A program made the translations under genes and the position numbers. From positions 42,097-106,096 of the forward strand of contig JAQWOR010000072.1 of the NCBI GenBank assembly GCA_029245785.1: a DNA stretch of 64,000 nt, in the 5' to 3' direction. The notes beneath the pieces were generated by a model. It did no database searches. It was not told the origin of the DNA and saw only the letters and a program-made list of their open reading frames with translations. Shown here piece after piece: positions 36,101 through 45,536 of this stretch (position 1 is the stretch's first letter; each line of letters starts with the position of its first letter). The DNA is from Polaribacter sp. GTDB lineage: Bacteria; Bacteroidota; Bacteroidia; Flavobacteriales; Flavobacteriaceae.

Positions 36101-38923
36101 TTATTTCAGTTTTTTCTTCACTGCTACTTCTTCATAAGCCTCTATAACATCGCCTTCTTTAATATCATTGTAGTTTTTAATCTGAAGTCCACAATCATAT
36201 CCTTTAGCCACTTCTTTTACATCGTCTTTAAAACGTTTTAACGAAGTCAATTCTCCTGTATAGACCACAATTCCTTCTCTAATAATTCGAATCATCGAAT
36301 TTCTAAAGATTTTACCGCTAACCACCATACAACCTGCAATGTTACCTACTTTAGAGATCTTGTAGACTTCTCTAATTTCTACATTACCTGTAATTTCTTC
36401 TTTCATATCTGGAGACAACATGCCTTCCATTGCGTCTTTCAAATCATTAATTGCATCATAGATGATCGAGTAATTTCTGATATCTACTTCTTCTTTATCT
36501 GCAATAATTCTTGCGCTTCCTTGCGGACGCACATTAAATCCAATGATAATGGCGTCAGATGCTGATGCCAATAACACATCAGATTCTGTAATTGCTCCAA
36601 CACCTTTATGAATGATATTTACTTGTATTTCTTCTGTCGATAATTTTTGGAAAGAATCTGTTAGCGCTTCTACAGAACCATCTACATCTCCTTTTAAGAT
36701 GATGTTTAATTCTTTAAAGTCACCTAGGGCAATTCTACGTCCAATTTCATCAAGTGTTAATGTTTTCTGAGTTCTTACAGATTGCTCACGTTGTAATTGA
36801 GAACGTTTAGAGGCAATTTGTTTTGCTTCTCTTTCGTCTTCAAAGATGCTGAATTTATCTCCTGCTTGTGGCGCACCGTCCAACCCTAAAATAGATACTG
36901 GCGTTGAAGGTCCTGCTTCTTTAAGGGTATTTCCAGTATCGTCAAACATGGCTCTTACTTTTCCACTATGTTTCCCTGCCAATATATAATCTCCAATTTT
37001 TAAGGTTCCTGTTTGTACCAAAATTGTAGACACATACCCTCTTCCTTTATCTAATAATGCTTCTACAACAGCTCCAGATGCAATTCTATTTGGATTTGCT
37101 TTTAATTCTAAAACCTCTGCTTCTAACAATACTTTTTCTAACAGCTCATCTATTCCTTCTCCTGTTTTTGCAGAGATGTCTTGAGACTGAATTTTACCTC
37201 CCCAATCTTCAACCAACAAATTCATTGCCGCTAATTGCGTCTTCACATTGTCTGGATTTGCATTTGGTTTGTCAATTTTATTGATCGCAAAAATAATGGG
37301 CACTCCAGCAGCTTGTGCATGGCTAATTGCCTCTTTTGTTTGCGGCATAATATCATCATCTGAAGCCGCTACAATAATTACTAAATCTGTAACTTGAGCT
37401 CCACGTGCACGCATTGCTGTAAAAGCTTCGTGACCTGGTGTATCTAGAAATGCTATTTTTTGTCCTCCTGAAACTTCTACAGAATAGGCGCCAATATGTT
37501 GTGTAATTCCTCCTGATTCTCCTTCAATTACATTTGCTTTACGGATATAATCTAGCAACGATGTTTTACCGTGATCTACATGACCCATTACTGTAATAAT
37601 TGGAGCTCTCGGTTCTAAGTCTTCTTCCTTATCAACAATTTCTACAACCGATTCTTCTACTTCTGCACCAACAAACTCTACTTTATAATTGAATTCTTCT
37701 GCAACAATAGACAATGTTTCTGCGTCTAAACGCTGATTCATTGTTACCATCATTCCTAAAGACATACATGCAGAAATGATCTCAACAACAGGAACACTCA
37801 TCATGGTTGCAATTTCACTAACCGTTACAAACTCAGTAGCCTTTAACACTTTGCTTTCTTCGTTGGCAATTTCTTGATCTATTTCTGTTTGTTGACGATG
37901 TTGATCTCTTTTATCTCTACGGTATTTTGCTCCTTTTCCTTTAGAAGATTTTCCTTGTAATCTTTCTAAGGTTTCGCGTACTTGTTTTTGTACGTCAGCC
38001 TCTGTAGGCTCTTCTTTTTTAACAACCTGGCGCGATCCTCTTCCTTTAAATCCGCTTCCTCTCCCTGCGTTACCTCTTGCTCCGCCTGCATTACCTCTAT
38101 AATTCGCTGGTTTTACAATTCTTTTTCTTTTCTTTTTATTTGCGTCATCAGCAGCTTTTTTATCTCCTGCTTTTGCGCCTGTTTTGACTACTGGTTTCTT
38201 CTTTTTAGGTCTTTCAAACTGCTTTAAATCAATAACGGTTCCTGTAATTTTTGGCCCGTCTAACTTTTTATATTGTGTGGTCAGCTTTTCTGCATTCTCT
38301 GCAGTCATTTCTACAGACTCCTCTGTCTTTGGCGCCACTTTTTTAGTAGCCTCTTTTTTAGTAGCCTCTTTTTCAATTGGCGCTTTTTCAGCTTTTATCG
38401 TTGGTGTTTCTTTTGCAACTGGCGTTTCTTTTGCTGCTGGTGTTTCTTTTGCCACTGGTGTTTCTTTTGCCACTGGTGTTTCAGCAACAATCTTTTCTGC
38501 TGGTGTTTCTGTTTTTGCAACCTCTGCAGCAACGGGTTCTTTTTCAGCTTCTGCTTTAACAACAGGGGCATCGAGAGAAATTTTACCTACTGTTTTAATT
38601 TCGAGCTTTTCTGCTTTGGCCTTTAAGACTTCTCTTTTCGCTTCTTCTTCTTCTCTTTTCTTTTCTAGCTTAGCTTCTAATTCTAAACGAATGGCTTCTT
38701 TTTCCTTTCTCTTTTCTTCTCCTACTTCTTTAGAAGCTGCCTTTTTAGTTTTATCTGTTTGAAAACCTTCAAGTAATACTTGATATACATCACCAGATAT
38801 TTTGGTAGTTGGACGCGCTTCTATATCGTGCCCATTTTTTGACAAATGTTCTACCGCTCTATCTAGAGAAATATTTAATTCTCTTAAAACTTTATTAAGC
38901 CTCATTGTTTTGCCTTCAGCCAT
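36101..38923 (-). CDS. infB: Translation initiation factor IF-2
   Basis: A 940-residue GTPase that brings fMet-tRNA to the 30S subunit. The IF2 N-terminal subdomain (MRLNKVLRELNISLDRAVEH) is followed by a long low-complexity Lys/Glu/Ala region (residues about 65-330) with KETPVA hexapeptide repeats at about 148-175. The G domain carries GHVDHGKTSLLDYIR, DTPGHEAF and NKIDKPNANP from residue about 440; domains II to IV follow to ENYNDIKEGDVIEAYEEVAVKKK-type C-terminal sequence. It is last in the rimP-nusA-infB operon. Confidence 0.96.
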   Translation of the reverse strand: MAEGKTMRLNKVLRELNISLDRAVEHLSKNGHDIEARPTTKISGDVYQVLLEGFQTDKTKKAASKEVGEEKRKEKEAIRLELEAKLEKKREEEEAKREVLKAKAEKLEIKTVGKISLDAPVVKAEAEKEPVAAEVAKTETPAEKIVAETPVAKETPVAKETPAAKETPVAKETPTIKAEKAPIEKEATKKEATKKVAPKTEESVEMTAENAEKLTTQYKKLDGPKITGTVIDLKQFERPKKKKPVVKTGAKAGDKKAADDANKKKRKRIVKPANYRGNAGGARGNAGRGSGFKGRGSRQVVKKEEPTEADVQKQVRETLERLQGKSSKGKGAKYRRDKRDQHRQQTEIDQEIANEESKVLKATEFVTVSEIATMMSVPVVEIISACMSLGMMVTMNQRLDAETLSIVAEEFNYKVEFVGAEVEESVVEIVDKEEDLEPRAPIITVMGHVDHGKTSLLDYIRKANVIEGESGGITQHIGAYSVEVSGGQKIAFLDTPGHEAFTAMRARGAQVTDLVIIVAASDDDIMPQTKEAISHAQAAGVPIIFAINKIDKPNANPDNVKTQLAAMNLLVEDWGGKIQSQDISAKTGEGIDELLEKVLLEAEVLELKANPNRIASGAVVEALLDKGRGYVSTILVQTGTLKIGDYILAGKHSGKVRAMFDDTGNTLKEAGPSTPVSILGLDGAPQAGDKFSIFEDEREAKQIASKRSQLQREQSVRTQKTLTLDEIGRRIALGDFKELNIILKGDVDGSVEALTDSFQKLSTEEIQVNIIHKGVGAITESDVLLASASDAIIIGFNVRPQGSARIIADKEEVDIRNYSIIYDAINDLKDAMEGMLSPDMKEEITGNVEIREVYKISKVGNIAGCMVVSGKIFRNSMIRIIREGIVVYTGELTSLKRFKDDVKEVAKGYDCGLQIKNYNDIKEGDVIEAYEEVAVKKKLK
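38403..38482. repeat. 18-bp tandem repeat within infB
   Basis: Four full copies of an 18-nt unit (plus-strand form GGTGTTTCTTTTGCCACT) and a partial fifth encode the KETPVA repeats on the minus strand. Two copies are identical and the others differ at a few positions. The repeat is in frame, so copy-number change would alter only linker length. Confidence 0.9.
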
Positions 38924-39019
38924 ATATTCTATTGTTTAGCCTTTTAATAAAAGAACACACTTTATACCAAGGTATAGTTATGCTCTTCTTTTTGATTATT
39001 TCATTTAAGATTAAAAAAA

Positions 39020-40276
39020 TTAATCTTCAAACTCTTCTCTTAATATTTGTTGAACTTCTAAAATAGTTTCCTCTTCTAGATCAGTTCTTTTCAATAATTC
39101 TGCCACATCTTTTTCCAATACGCTTCTTGCCGTATCCAATCCGATTTTCTTTAATTCTTGAATTACCCAGTCTTCTATTTCATCAACAAATTCTGTCAAC
39201 TCAACATCTTCGTCTTCAATTCCTTCTCTCTGCACATCAATTTCATACCCTGTTAATTGACTTGCAAGACGAATATTAACGCCTCCTTTACCTATTGCTT
39301 TAGAAACTTCTTCTGGTCTTAAGAACACTTCTACACGTCCTTTTTTACCTTCAACACCTTCTTCACTTGGCTTGATCTCCATCGATACAATTTTTGCAGG
39401 GCTTAATGCTCTAGCAATATATAATTGTTCGTTTTTTGTATAGTTGATCACATCAATATTTTCATTTCCTAGTTCACGTACAATTCCATGAATACGAGAT
39501 CCTTTCATTCCAACACATGCTCCAACAGGGTCAATTCTATCATCATAAGAATCTACTGCTACTTTTGCTTTTTCTCCAGGAATTCTTGCCACACCTTCAA
39601 TGGTAATTAAACCGTCAAAGACTTCTGGTATTTCTTGCTCAAATAATTTTACTAAAAATTCTGGCGAAGTTCTAGACAAAATAATTGCTGGCTTTGTTCC
39701 TCTTAATTCAACAGACTTGATAATTCCTCTTACAGAGTCTCCTTTTCTAAAGAAGTCTGAACGGATTTGCTCACTTTTTGGCAAAACCAACTCGTTCCCT
39801 TCATCGTCTAACAAAATAATTGCATTGTGACGAATATGATGTACTTCTGCGCTGTAAATCTCTCCTTCTAAGTCTTTAAATTGCTTAAAGATATTTGTAC
39901 TATCGTGCTCTTGAATTTTAGAGATTAAGTTCTGACGCAGTGCCAAGATAGCTCTTCTTCCTAAATCTACTAACTTCACTTCTTCAGATACATCTTCGCC
40001 AATTTCAAAATCTGGCTCAATGTTTTGTGCTGCTGTCAATTCAATTTCTTCATTATCATCTTCAGACATTCCATCTGCAACCACCACTCTGTTTCTCCAA
40101 ATTTCCAAATCTCCTTTATCTGGATTGATAATGATGTCAAAATTATCATCTGAACCAAACTTACGCTTTAATGCAGCTCTAAAAACTTCTTCTAATATAG
40201 ACATCAGTGTTACTCTGTCTATACTTTTGATGTCTTTAAATTCTGAAAACGAATCTATTAAGCCTATATTTTCCAT
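39020..40276 (-). CDS. nusA: Transcription termination/antitermination protein NusA
   Basis: A 418-residue protein: N-terminal RNA polymerase-binding domain (residues about 1-130, IDSFSEFKDIKSIDRVTL), S1 domain (IYSAEVHHIRHNAIILLDDEG), then KH domains with DPVGACVGMKGSRIHGIVREL and KAIGKGGVNIRLASQLTG. It lacks the C-terminal acidic repeats of E. coli NusA, as is normal for Bacteroidota. It modulates pausing, termination and antitermination. It lies 13 nt after rimP, and infB follows 96 nt after its stop. Confidence 0.95.
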   Translation of the reverse strand: MENIGLIDSFSEFKDIKSIDRVTLMSILEEVFRAALKRKFGSDDNFDIIINPDKGDLEIWRNRVVVADGMSEDDNEEIELTAAQNIEPDFEIGEDVSEEVKLVDLGRRAILALRQNLISKIQEHDSTNIFKQFKDLEGEIYSAEVHHIRHNAIILLDDEGNELVLPKSEQIRSDFFRKGDSVRGIIKSVELRGTKPAIILSRTSPEFLVKLFEQEIPEVFDGLITIEGVARIPGEKAKVAVDSYDDRIDPVGACVGMKGSRIHGIVRELGNENIDVINYTKNEQLYIARALSPAKIVSMEIKPSEEGVEGKKGRVEVFLRPEEVSKAIGKGGVNIRLASQLTGYEIDVQREGIEDEDVELTEFVDEIEDWVIQELKKIGLDTARSVLEKDVAELLKRTDLEEETILEVQQILREEFED

Positions 40277-40289
40277 TCCACTCTTCGTA

Positions 40290-40751
40290 TTAAAAAATTA
40301 TCTTCACTCTTGCTTCTGTTATCTCTTTATGAGCTACGGTAGCTGTTTTTTCTACTGTTACTTTTCCTTTGCCAATTGGCTTTGGCTCTCTTGCTTTCCA
40401 AGCCAACACGATTCCTGTATCGGTGACCTCTGTCAATCTTCCTTCTAAAACACCATCATTTGTTTTTACCTTTAGAATCCTATTGATATTCTTTTGATAC
40501 TGCCGCAACACTTTTAAAGGCTCTGCAATATCTGGCGATGTTACTTCTAGACCAAAATCTTCATCTTCTCGATCTAAATTCTGCTCAATGTTTTTACTGA
40601 TTCGAATACATTCTTTTAATGAAATTCCTGTATCTCCATCTACAGTAATGTGGATTTTATTTCCTGGTAAAAAAGACAAATCAATTAAAAATAATGCACT
40701 GTTTTCTGCCAATGCCTCTTCCAATAAAAATTGTACTTTTTTTGTGTCCAT
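40290..40751 (-). CDS. rimP: Ribosome maturation factor RimP
   Basis: A 153-residue protein needed for 30S maturation. The N-terminal alpha/beta domain includes IHITVDGDTGISLKECIRI and the conserved block DFGLEVTSPDIAEPLKVLRQY, followed by the C-terminal SH3-like domain (GRLTEVTDTGIVLAWK). First gene of the rimP-nusA-infB operon, a conserved order. A strong promoter and a hairpin with a U run lie in its leader, suggesting attenuation. Confidence 0.92.
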   Translation of the reverse strand: MDTKKVQFLLEEALAENSALFLIDLSFLPGNKIHITVDGDTGISLKECIRISKNIEQNLDREDEDFGLEVTSPDIAEPLKVLRQYQKNINRILKVKTNDGVLEGRLTEVTDTGIVLAWKAREPKPIGKGKVTVEKTATVAHKEITEARVKIIF

Positions 40752-40761
40752 TCTATAATAT

Positions 40762-40787
40762 AAAAAGAGGGGACGCTTAGTCCCCTT
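40762..40787 (-). promoter_or_regulatory. Terminator-like hairpin in the rimP leader
   Basis: Minus strand: GGGGAC, loop TAAGC, GTCCCC, then CTCTTTTT, lying between the promoter and the rimP start. It has intrinsic-terminator form inside a leader, so it could attenuate the operon encoding NusA. Confidence 0.65.
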
Positions 40788-40813
40788 CTTCTTCCTTTAC
40801 GTTATTTTCGCTG

Positions 40814-40845
40814 CAAATATAGGAACTTATTTAGGAATACCCAAA
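40814..40845 (-). promoter_or_regulatory. Promoter of rimP-nusA-infB
   Basis: Minus strand: TTTG, exactly 20 nt, TATATTTG. This is a full match to the Bacteroidota housekeeping promoter and starts transcription about 55 nt before rimP. Confidence 0.75.
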
Positions 40846-40912
40846 TGAGAGTATATGAAATATTTTTTGTAACTTTATATTCCTGTTTTTACACACATTT
40901 AATTTCCCTACT

Positions 40913-41740
40913 ATGAAAAAAATTCTTGTCCCAATAGACTTTTCTAAACAATCAGAATACGCTATAAAATTAGCAGAAACAATTGCTAAAAAAACAGAAG
41001 CAGAAGTACATTTGTTGCACATGGTAGAACTACCCTCTGGCGTTGTTGACATGGGAGCTGGAAGTAATTTTAGCATTCCAGAAAGCATGATGTATCTTAG
41101 AATGGTAAAAGACAAAATAATACAGATAAAAAACACTTTTTTTGACACTACCGTTACCGTGCACCATTCCATTCGTTTTCAGAATCCGCATGAAGGCATT
41201 TTAAAGCATAGCAAAAAGATTGAGCCAAACTTAATTGTTATGGGTTCTAAAGGAGCTTCTAATTTTGATGAAATTTTAATAGGATCTAACACAGAAAAAG
41301 TAGTACGAACCTCAAAAATCCCTGTATTAGTTGCTAAAAACAACCCCAAGTCATTTCAATTAAAAGAGCTTGTTTTTGCTTCAAACTTTAAAGAAGAAAG
41401 CAAAAAATCTTTTGCCATGTTTTTAGATTTCGCTACCAAGTTTGAAAGCAACATTCACTTGCTCATTGTAAATACAGTAGGCAAGTTTGAAACAACACAT
41501 GTTTCAAAAGAAAAAATTACTAATTTTTTAAAAGAGTTTTCAATCAGCAAATACTCCATTCACACCTACAATGATGTTTCTATTGAAAAAGGGATTGTAA
41601 ATTTTGCCAAAGAAATCAATGCTGATTTAATTGCCTTAAGCACGCATGGAAGAAGTGGCTTGTCTCATTTGTTTAACGGAAGCATCAGTAAAAACCTAAC
41701 AAAAAGCGCATTACGACCCGTCATTACTTTTAAAATATAA
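40913..41740 (+). CDS. Universal stress protein, tandem UspA domains
   Basis: A 275-residue cytoplasmic protein with two UspA folds (residues about 1-145 and 150-275). The first begins MKKILVPIDFSKQSEYAIKLAE and has the nucleotide-loop-like GSKGASNFDEILIGSNTEKV. The second has STHGRSGLSHLFNGSISKN, matching the ATP-binding G-2x-G-9x-G(S/T) pattern. Tandem Usp proteins often bind ATP and respond to stress or membrane energy state. It stands alone, diverging from rimP, and a hairpin terminator follows. Confidence 0.88.
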   Translation: MKKILVPIDFSKQSEYAIKLAETIAKKTEAEVHLLHMVELPSGVVDMGAGSNFSIPESMMYLRMVKDKIIQIKNTFFDTTVTVHHSIRFQNPHEGILKHSKKIEPNLIVMGSKGASNFDEILIGSNTEKVVRTSKIPVLVAKNNPKSFQLKELVFASNFKEESKKSFAMFLDFATKFESNIHLLIVNTVGKFETTHVSKEKITNFLKEFSISKYSIHTYNDVSIEKGIVNFAKEINADLIALSTHGRSGLSHLFNGSISKNLTKSALRPVITFKI

Positions 41741-41759
41741 TCACTTTCTAAAAACAAAA

Positions 41760-41786
41760 AATCCAATCTAAAAAGATTGGATTTTT
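41760..41786 (+). terminator. Intrinsic terminator after the universal stress protein gene
   Basis: AATCCAATCT and AGATTGGATT form a 10-bp stem around AAAA and are followed by TTTTG. Confidence 0.82.
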
Positions 41787-41796
41787 GTCTGCTTTG

Positions 41797-41868
41797 TTGT
41801 CCCACAAGGACTCGAACCTTGAATGTCGGTACCAAAAACCGGTGTGTTACCAATTACACCATGGGACA
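41797..41868 (-). tRNA. tRNA-Gln (anticodon TTG)
   Basis: On the minus strand the acceptor arm TGTCCCA pairs with TGGGACA; the D arm is GTGT-ACAC, the anticodon loop TTTTGGT gives TTG, and the T arm has the GGTTCGAGTCC consensus. Total is 72 nt with the discriminator A and no encoded CCA. One apparent mismatch lies at the base of the anticodon stem. Confidence 0.93.
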
Positions 41869-42031
41869 ATTGCGGGTGCAAATTTACTTCATTCTTTTAA
41901 GTTTGCAAGTATTTTTTTATTTTTTTTATTTTTAACAAATTTTTAGCAGCATAAATCCTTAGTTATCACGTTTTACTACTCTATAATTTGATATAAATTA
42001 CTAAATTCGCCACACACATTTAAAATTGATT

Positions 42032-45000
42032 ATGATAGCATTTAACTATAAAAAGTGGGACACAATTATTGGATGGATTGTATTTGCAATCGCTTTGATT
42101 ACCTACACGCTAACCTTAGAACCAACTGTTAGCGCCTGGGATTGTGGAGAATACATTTCTACTTCTGTAAAATTAGAGGTAGGACATCCACCTGGAGCTC
42201 CTTTATTTCAAATGCTAGGTGCTTTCTTTGCCATGTTTACTACTGATGTAACTCAAATTGCAAAAATGGTCAACTTTATGTCTGCATTGGCAAGTGCCTT
42301 TTCTATCTTATTTCTGTTTTGGACCATCACTATTTTAGCAAAAAAAATGGTGGCAAAAGGAGAAGAAATCACCTCTTCTGCAGCCATTGCCATTTTAGGA
42401 AGTGGAATTGTAGGCGCGTTGGCATATACCTTTTCAGACAGCTTTTGGTTTAGTGCTGTAGAAGGAGAAGTCTACGCCATGTCTTCCTTTTTAATGGCCT
42501 TGTTATTTTGGCTAGGACTGAAATGGGAAAGTGAAATCAACACCCCTCGCGGCAACAGATGGTTGCTACTTATTAGCTTTGTAGTTGGCTTGTCTTTTGG
42601 CGTTCACATCTTGTCACTATTGGTAATTCCAGCAATTGTACTGCTGTACTTCTTTAAAACATACCACACCATTACCCTAAAAACAACAGCCATTGCAACG
42701 GTGATTTCTGTGCTGATATTGACCTTTATCTTTAAATTTTTATTTCCGTTTACCTTACAGTTTTTTAGCGCCTCAGAATTATTTTTCATCAACAGTATTG
42801 GATTGCCTTACAACTCTGGAAGCATCATTGCAGGAGTTGTTTTAATTGCTGCTTTTTATTTTGGAATTCGGCATACACGAAGAAAAAAACAAGTGCAAAC
42901 AAACACACTAATCCTCGCTGTATTATTTATCATGATTGGTTTTTCTTCTTGGATGATGTTGCCTATTAGAGCCAATGCAAATACCACCATTAACGAAAAT
43001 AATCCTTCAAGTGCCAGAGAATTATTGGCCTATTACAACAGAGAACAATATGGCGATGCCAATGTGTTTTATGATACATATTATTCTATTACCTATAACA
43101 GAGAACAAGAAACTCAGGTAGACGAAAATGGCAACAGAGTTCCCGTTTATAAAGACGACAAGCCTAAATATGAAAAGAAAGACGGTAAGTATGTGATTGT
43201 CAATACTTATAAAAACACCTTACCTGTATACACCTCCGCACACAAAGGATTTATACCAAGAATGGTGGTTCCAGAAAAGGCAGACAACTACAAATCTATT
43301 GCAGGAATTCCGCCAAACTCAAAACGAAGACCCACGTTTACAGAGAACATCCATTTTATGCTCAGCTACCAATTTGGTTATATGTACGGGCGTTATTTTA
43401 TGTGGAATTTTGTGGGCCGACAAAACGACACCCAAGGGCGTTTAGATCTTTTTAATGGAAACTGGTTGAGTGGAATTGACTTTGTTGATGAAATTCGCCT
43501 TGGCTCTCAACAAGAATTACCCACAGATGTAAAAGAAAACAAAGGCAGAAATACCTATTACTTTTTACCTTTACTACTCGGACTAATCGGGCTGCTTTAT
43601 CATATCAAATTTGACAAGAAAAACACCTACGCATTGTTATTATTCTTTGCCTTTACAGGTTTTGCTATTATCTTTTACACCAACCCAAAACCTTTTGAAC
43701 CCAGAGAACGTGATTATGCGGTTGTAGGTTCTTTTTATGTGTTTGCTATTTGGATTGGTATTGGCGTTTTTGCCCTCTATGAATACTTCAAGAAATACGG
43801 AAACAAAAAAGTGATTGCTTTAGCAGTTACTGTGATTTCCATTGTTTCTGTTCCTACCCTTATGGCTTTCCAGAATTGGGATGATCATGACCGATCAAAC
43901 CGGTACACCACACATTTAAATGCACAAGCTTATTTAGAATCTTGTGACCCATATGCTATTTTGTTTACCATTGGAGATAATGATACTTTTCCGCTTTGGT
44001 ACATGCAAGAAGTAGAAGGCGTTCGAAGAGATCTTAAACTGGTTAACACTAGCTTATTTGCTACCGATTGGTATATCGACCAAATGAAAAGAGCCACCTA
44101 TGAAGCACCACCTATTCCTTCTCAACTATCTCATGACAAATACAAAACAGGCACCTTAGATGTGGCATATTACGTTCCACATCCGCAGTTTAAAGACACC
44201 GTTATGGCGATTGGTAATTTTATGCGATGGATAGAAAGCGAAAACCTTGTTACCTATTATGTTGATGGAGACACAAAACTAAAAACCTATCCGACCAATA
44301 AAATTAGAATTCCTGTTGACAAAGCAGCTGTTTTAAAAAGCGGTATTGTAGCTCAAAAAGATGCAGATAAAATAGTTCCATACATAGACATTACTATTGA
44401 CGGTCAGGCACTGACAAAAAATAGAATTTTAATGTTAGACATCTTGGCTAATTTTGGATGGAAACAAGCCATTTATTTTACGGGTGGTGCCAATGCTGAT
44501 GAAGAATATCTTTGGTTAAAAGATTACCTGCAATTAGACGGCATGTCTTATAAATTAGTTCCAATAAAGACAGCTGACGAAAACAGCAGCATGTTAAACA
44601 TGGGAAGAATTGATTCAGAGAAAATGTATGAAAACATACAAAAATTAGACTGGAGAAATATTAACGATGGCGCCATTTATTTAGACGAGCAAACCAAAAG
44701 AAATTCCATTTCTATGCGCAATAATTTAGTGCGTTTGGCAGAAGCATTTGTTCAGGAACAGCATTTTGAAAAAGCGGAAGAAATACTAGACTTATCTTTA
44801 GAGAAAATGCCCATCCAAGATTTTGGTCATTACAGCATTGCTTTAGGGTATGTAGACTTGTATTATGCCATTGGCAACAAAGAAAAAGCTCGAAAAAATG
44901 CAGAACTACTCATTGAAATTTTTACTGAAAAATTACAGTGGTATAGTACTTTTGATGAGCGCTACAATAACATTATTGTTGATGAGATTGAAAACATTCT

Positions 45001-45133
45001 ATATATGTACAAAATAGGTGTTTTAGACAGTGTTGAAAGCGCTGATCCAGACGAGAACTACAACAAGAAGTTACAAGGTGAATTTATGGAAACCATAAAG
45101 CTTTTTGAGCATTTAATGGTGGCAGAAGATTAA
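42032..45133 (+). CDS. DUF2723 (glycosyltransferase family 117-like) membrane protein
   Basis: A start at ATG 42032 gives 1033 residues; a TTG two codons upstream is less likely. The N-terminal half has about 12 membrane segments with the DUF2723 signature TLEPTVSAWDCGEYISTSVK, then KLEVGHPPGAPLFQMLG. The C-terminal half is soluble (residues about 620-1033) and includes FTIGDNDTFPLWYMQEVEG and TPR-like helices near the end. The family resembles protein O-mannosyltransferases (GT-C fold) and is thought to glycosylate exported proteins in Bacteroidota. Monocistronic. Confidence 0.87.
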   Translation: MIAFNYKKWDTIIGWIVFAIALITYTLTLEPTVSAWDCGEYISTSVKLEVGHPPGAPLFQMLGAFFAMFTTDVTQIAKMVNFMSALASAFSILFLFWTITILAKKMVAKGEEITSSAAIAILGSGIVGALAYTFSDSFWFSAVEGEVYAMSSFLMALLFWLGLKWESEINTPRGNRWLLLISFVVGLSFGVHILSLLVIPAIVLLYFFKTYHTITLKTTAIATVISVLILTFIFKFLFPFTLQFFSASELFFINSIGLPYNSGSIIAGVVLIAAFYFGIRHTRRKKQVQTNTLILAVLFIMIGFSSWMMLPIRANANTTINENNPSSARELLAYYNREQYGDANVFYDTYYSITYNREQETQVDENGNRVPVYKDDKPKYEKKDGKYVIVNTYKNTLPVYTSAHKGFIPRMVVPEKADNYKSIAGIPPNSKRRPTFTENIHFMLSYQFGYMYGRYFMWNFVGRQNDTQGRLDLFNGNWLSGIDFVDEIRLGSQQELPTDVKENKGRNTYYFLPLLLGLIGLLYHIKFDKKNTYALLLFFAFTGFAIIFYTNPKPFEPRERDYAVVGSFYVFAIWIGIGVFALYEYFKKYGNKKVIALAVTVISIVSVPTLMAFQNWDDHDRSNRYTTHLNAQAYLESCDPYAILFTIGDNDTFPLWYMQEVEGVRRDLKLVNTSLFATDWYIDQMKRATYEAPPIPSQLSHDKYKTGTLDVAYYVPHPQFKDTVMAIGNFMRWIESENLVTYYVDGDTKLKTYPTNKIRIPVDKAAVLKSGIVAQKDADKIVPYIDITIDGQALTKNRILMLDILANFGWKQAIYFTGGANADEEYLWLKDYLQLDGMSYKLVPIKTADENSSMLNMGRIDSEKMYENIQKLDWRNINDGAIYLDEQTKRNSISMRNNLVRLAEAFVQEQHFEKAEEILDLSLEKMPIQDFGHYSIALGYVDLYYAIGNKEKARKNAELLIEIFTEKLQWYSTFDERYNNIIVDEIENILYMYKIGVLDSVESADPDENYNKKLQGEFMETIKLFEHLMVAED

Positions 45134-45155
45134 GGGTTTCTAGCTAGCTACCAAT

Positions 45156-45449
45156 TTACACGTATTCTTGTACCAACCCAATTAAGGTATTGGCGTCTTG
45201 CTCTCCTGTTTGGCGCCATTTCATTTCGCCATTTTTATAAATCATAAAAGTAGGGTTTCCTTTTACACGCAAGGTGTCTGCAAGGATTTCATTCTTTTGA
45301 ATATCTATTTTTATTACTTTGGCTTTATCTCCCAATGCAGCAGCAACATCCTTCAAGGTATCGAGGTTGTTTTCTTCATCATCCCAATCAAAATAAAAAT
45401 CTATTAAGACCGGTTTTTCTACATTAATTAGTTCTCCAAATTTTGTCAT
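45156..45449 (-). CDS. Thioredoxin-fold protein lacking the usual CxxC
   Basis: A 97-residue thioredoxin-like protein: FGELINVEKPVLIDFYFDW, then KVIKIDIQKNEILADTLRV and KGNPTFMIYKNGEMKWRQTG, with the cis-Pro in GNPTF. Where CGPC would stand the sequence reads DFYFDWDDEENNLDTL, so the redox pair is missing. It is probably a binding or chaperone-like thioredoxin relative, not an oxidoreductase. It converges with the DUF2723 gene, and the next gene on its strand lies 87 nt upstream. Confidence 0.85.
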   Translation of the reverse strand: MTKFGELINVEKPVLIDFYFDWDDEENNLDTLKDVAAALGDKAKVIKIDIQKNEILADTLRVKGNPTFMIYKNGEMKWRQTGEQDANTLIGLVQEYV

Positions 45450-45536
45450 AATTCATAATTTTTAGGGGGTAAAAACTAGCGTATTAACTGTTCTCTATAA
45501 TACAAATATAATACTTTTGAACAAACCAGCTGGTTC

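Noticed and set aside
38273..38762. Plus-strand open frames opposite infB encoding Phe/Cys/Leu-rich proteins
   Set aside because: They mirror the Lys/Glu/Ala repeat region of IF-2 on the other strand; no homology or start signals.
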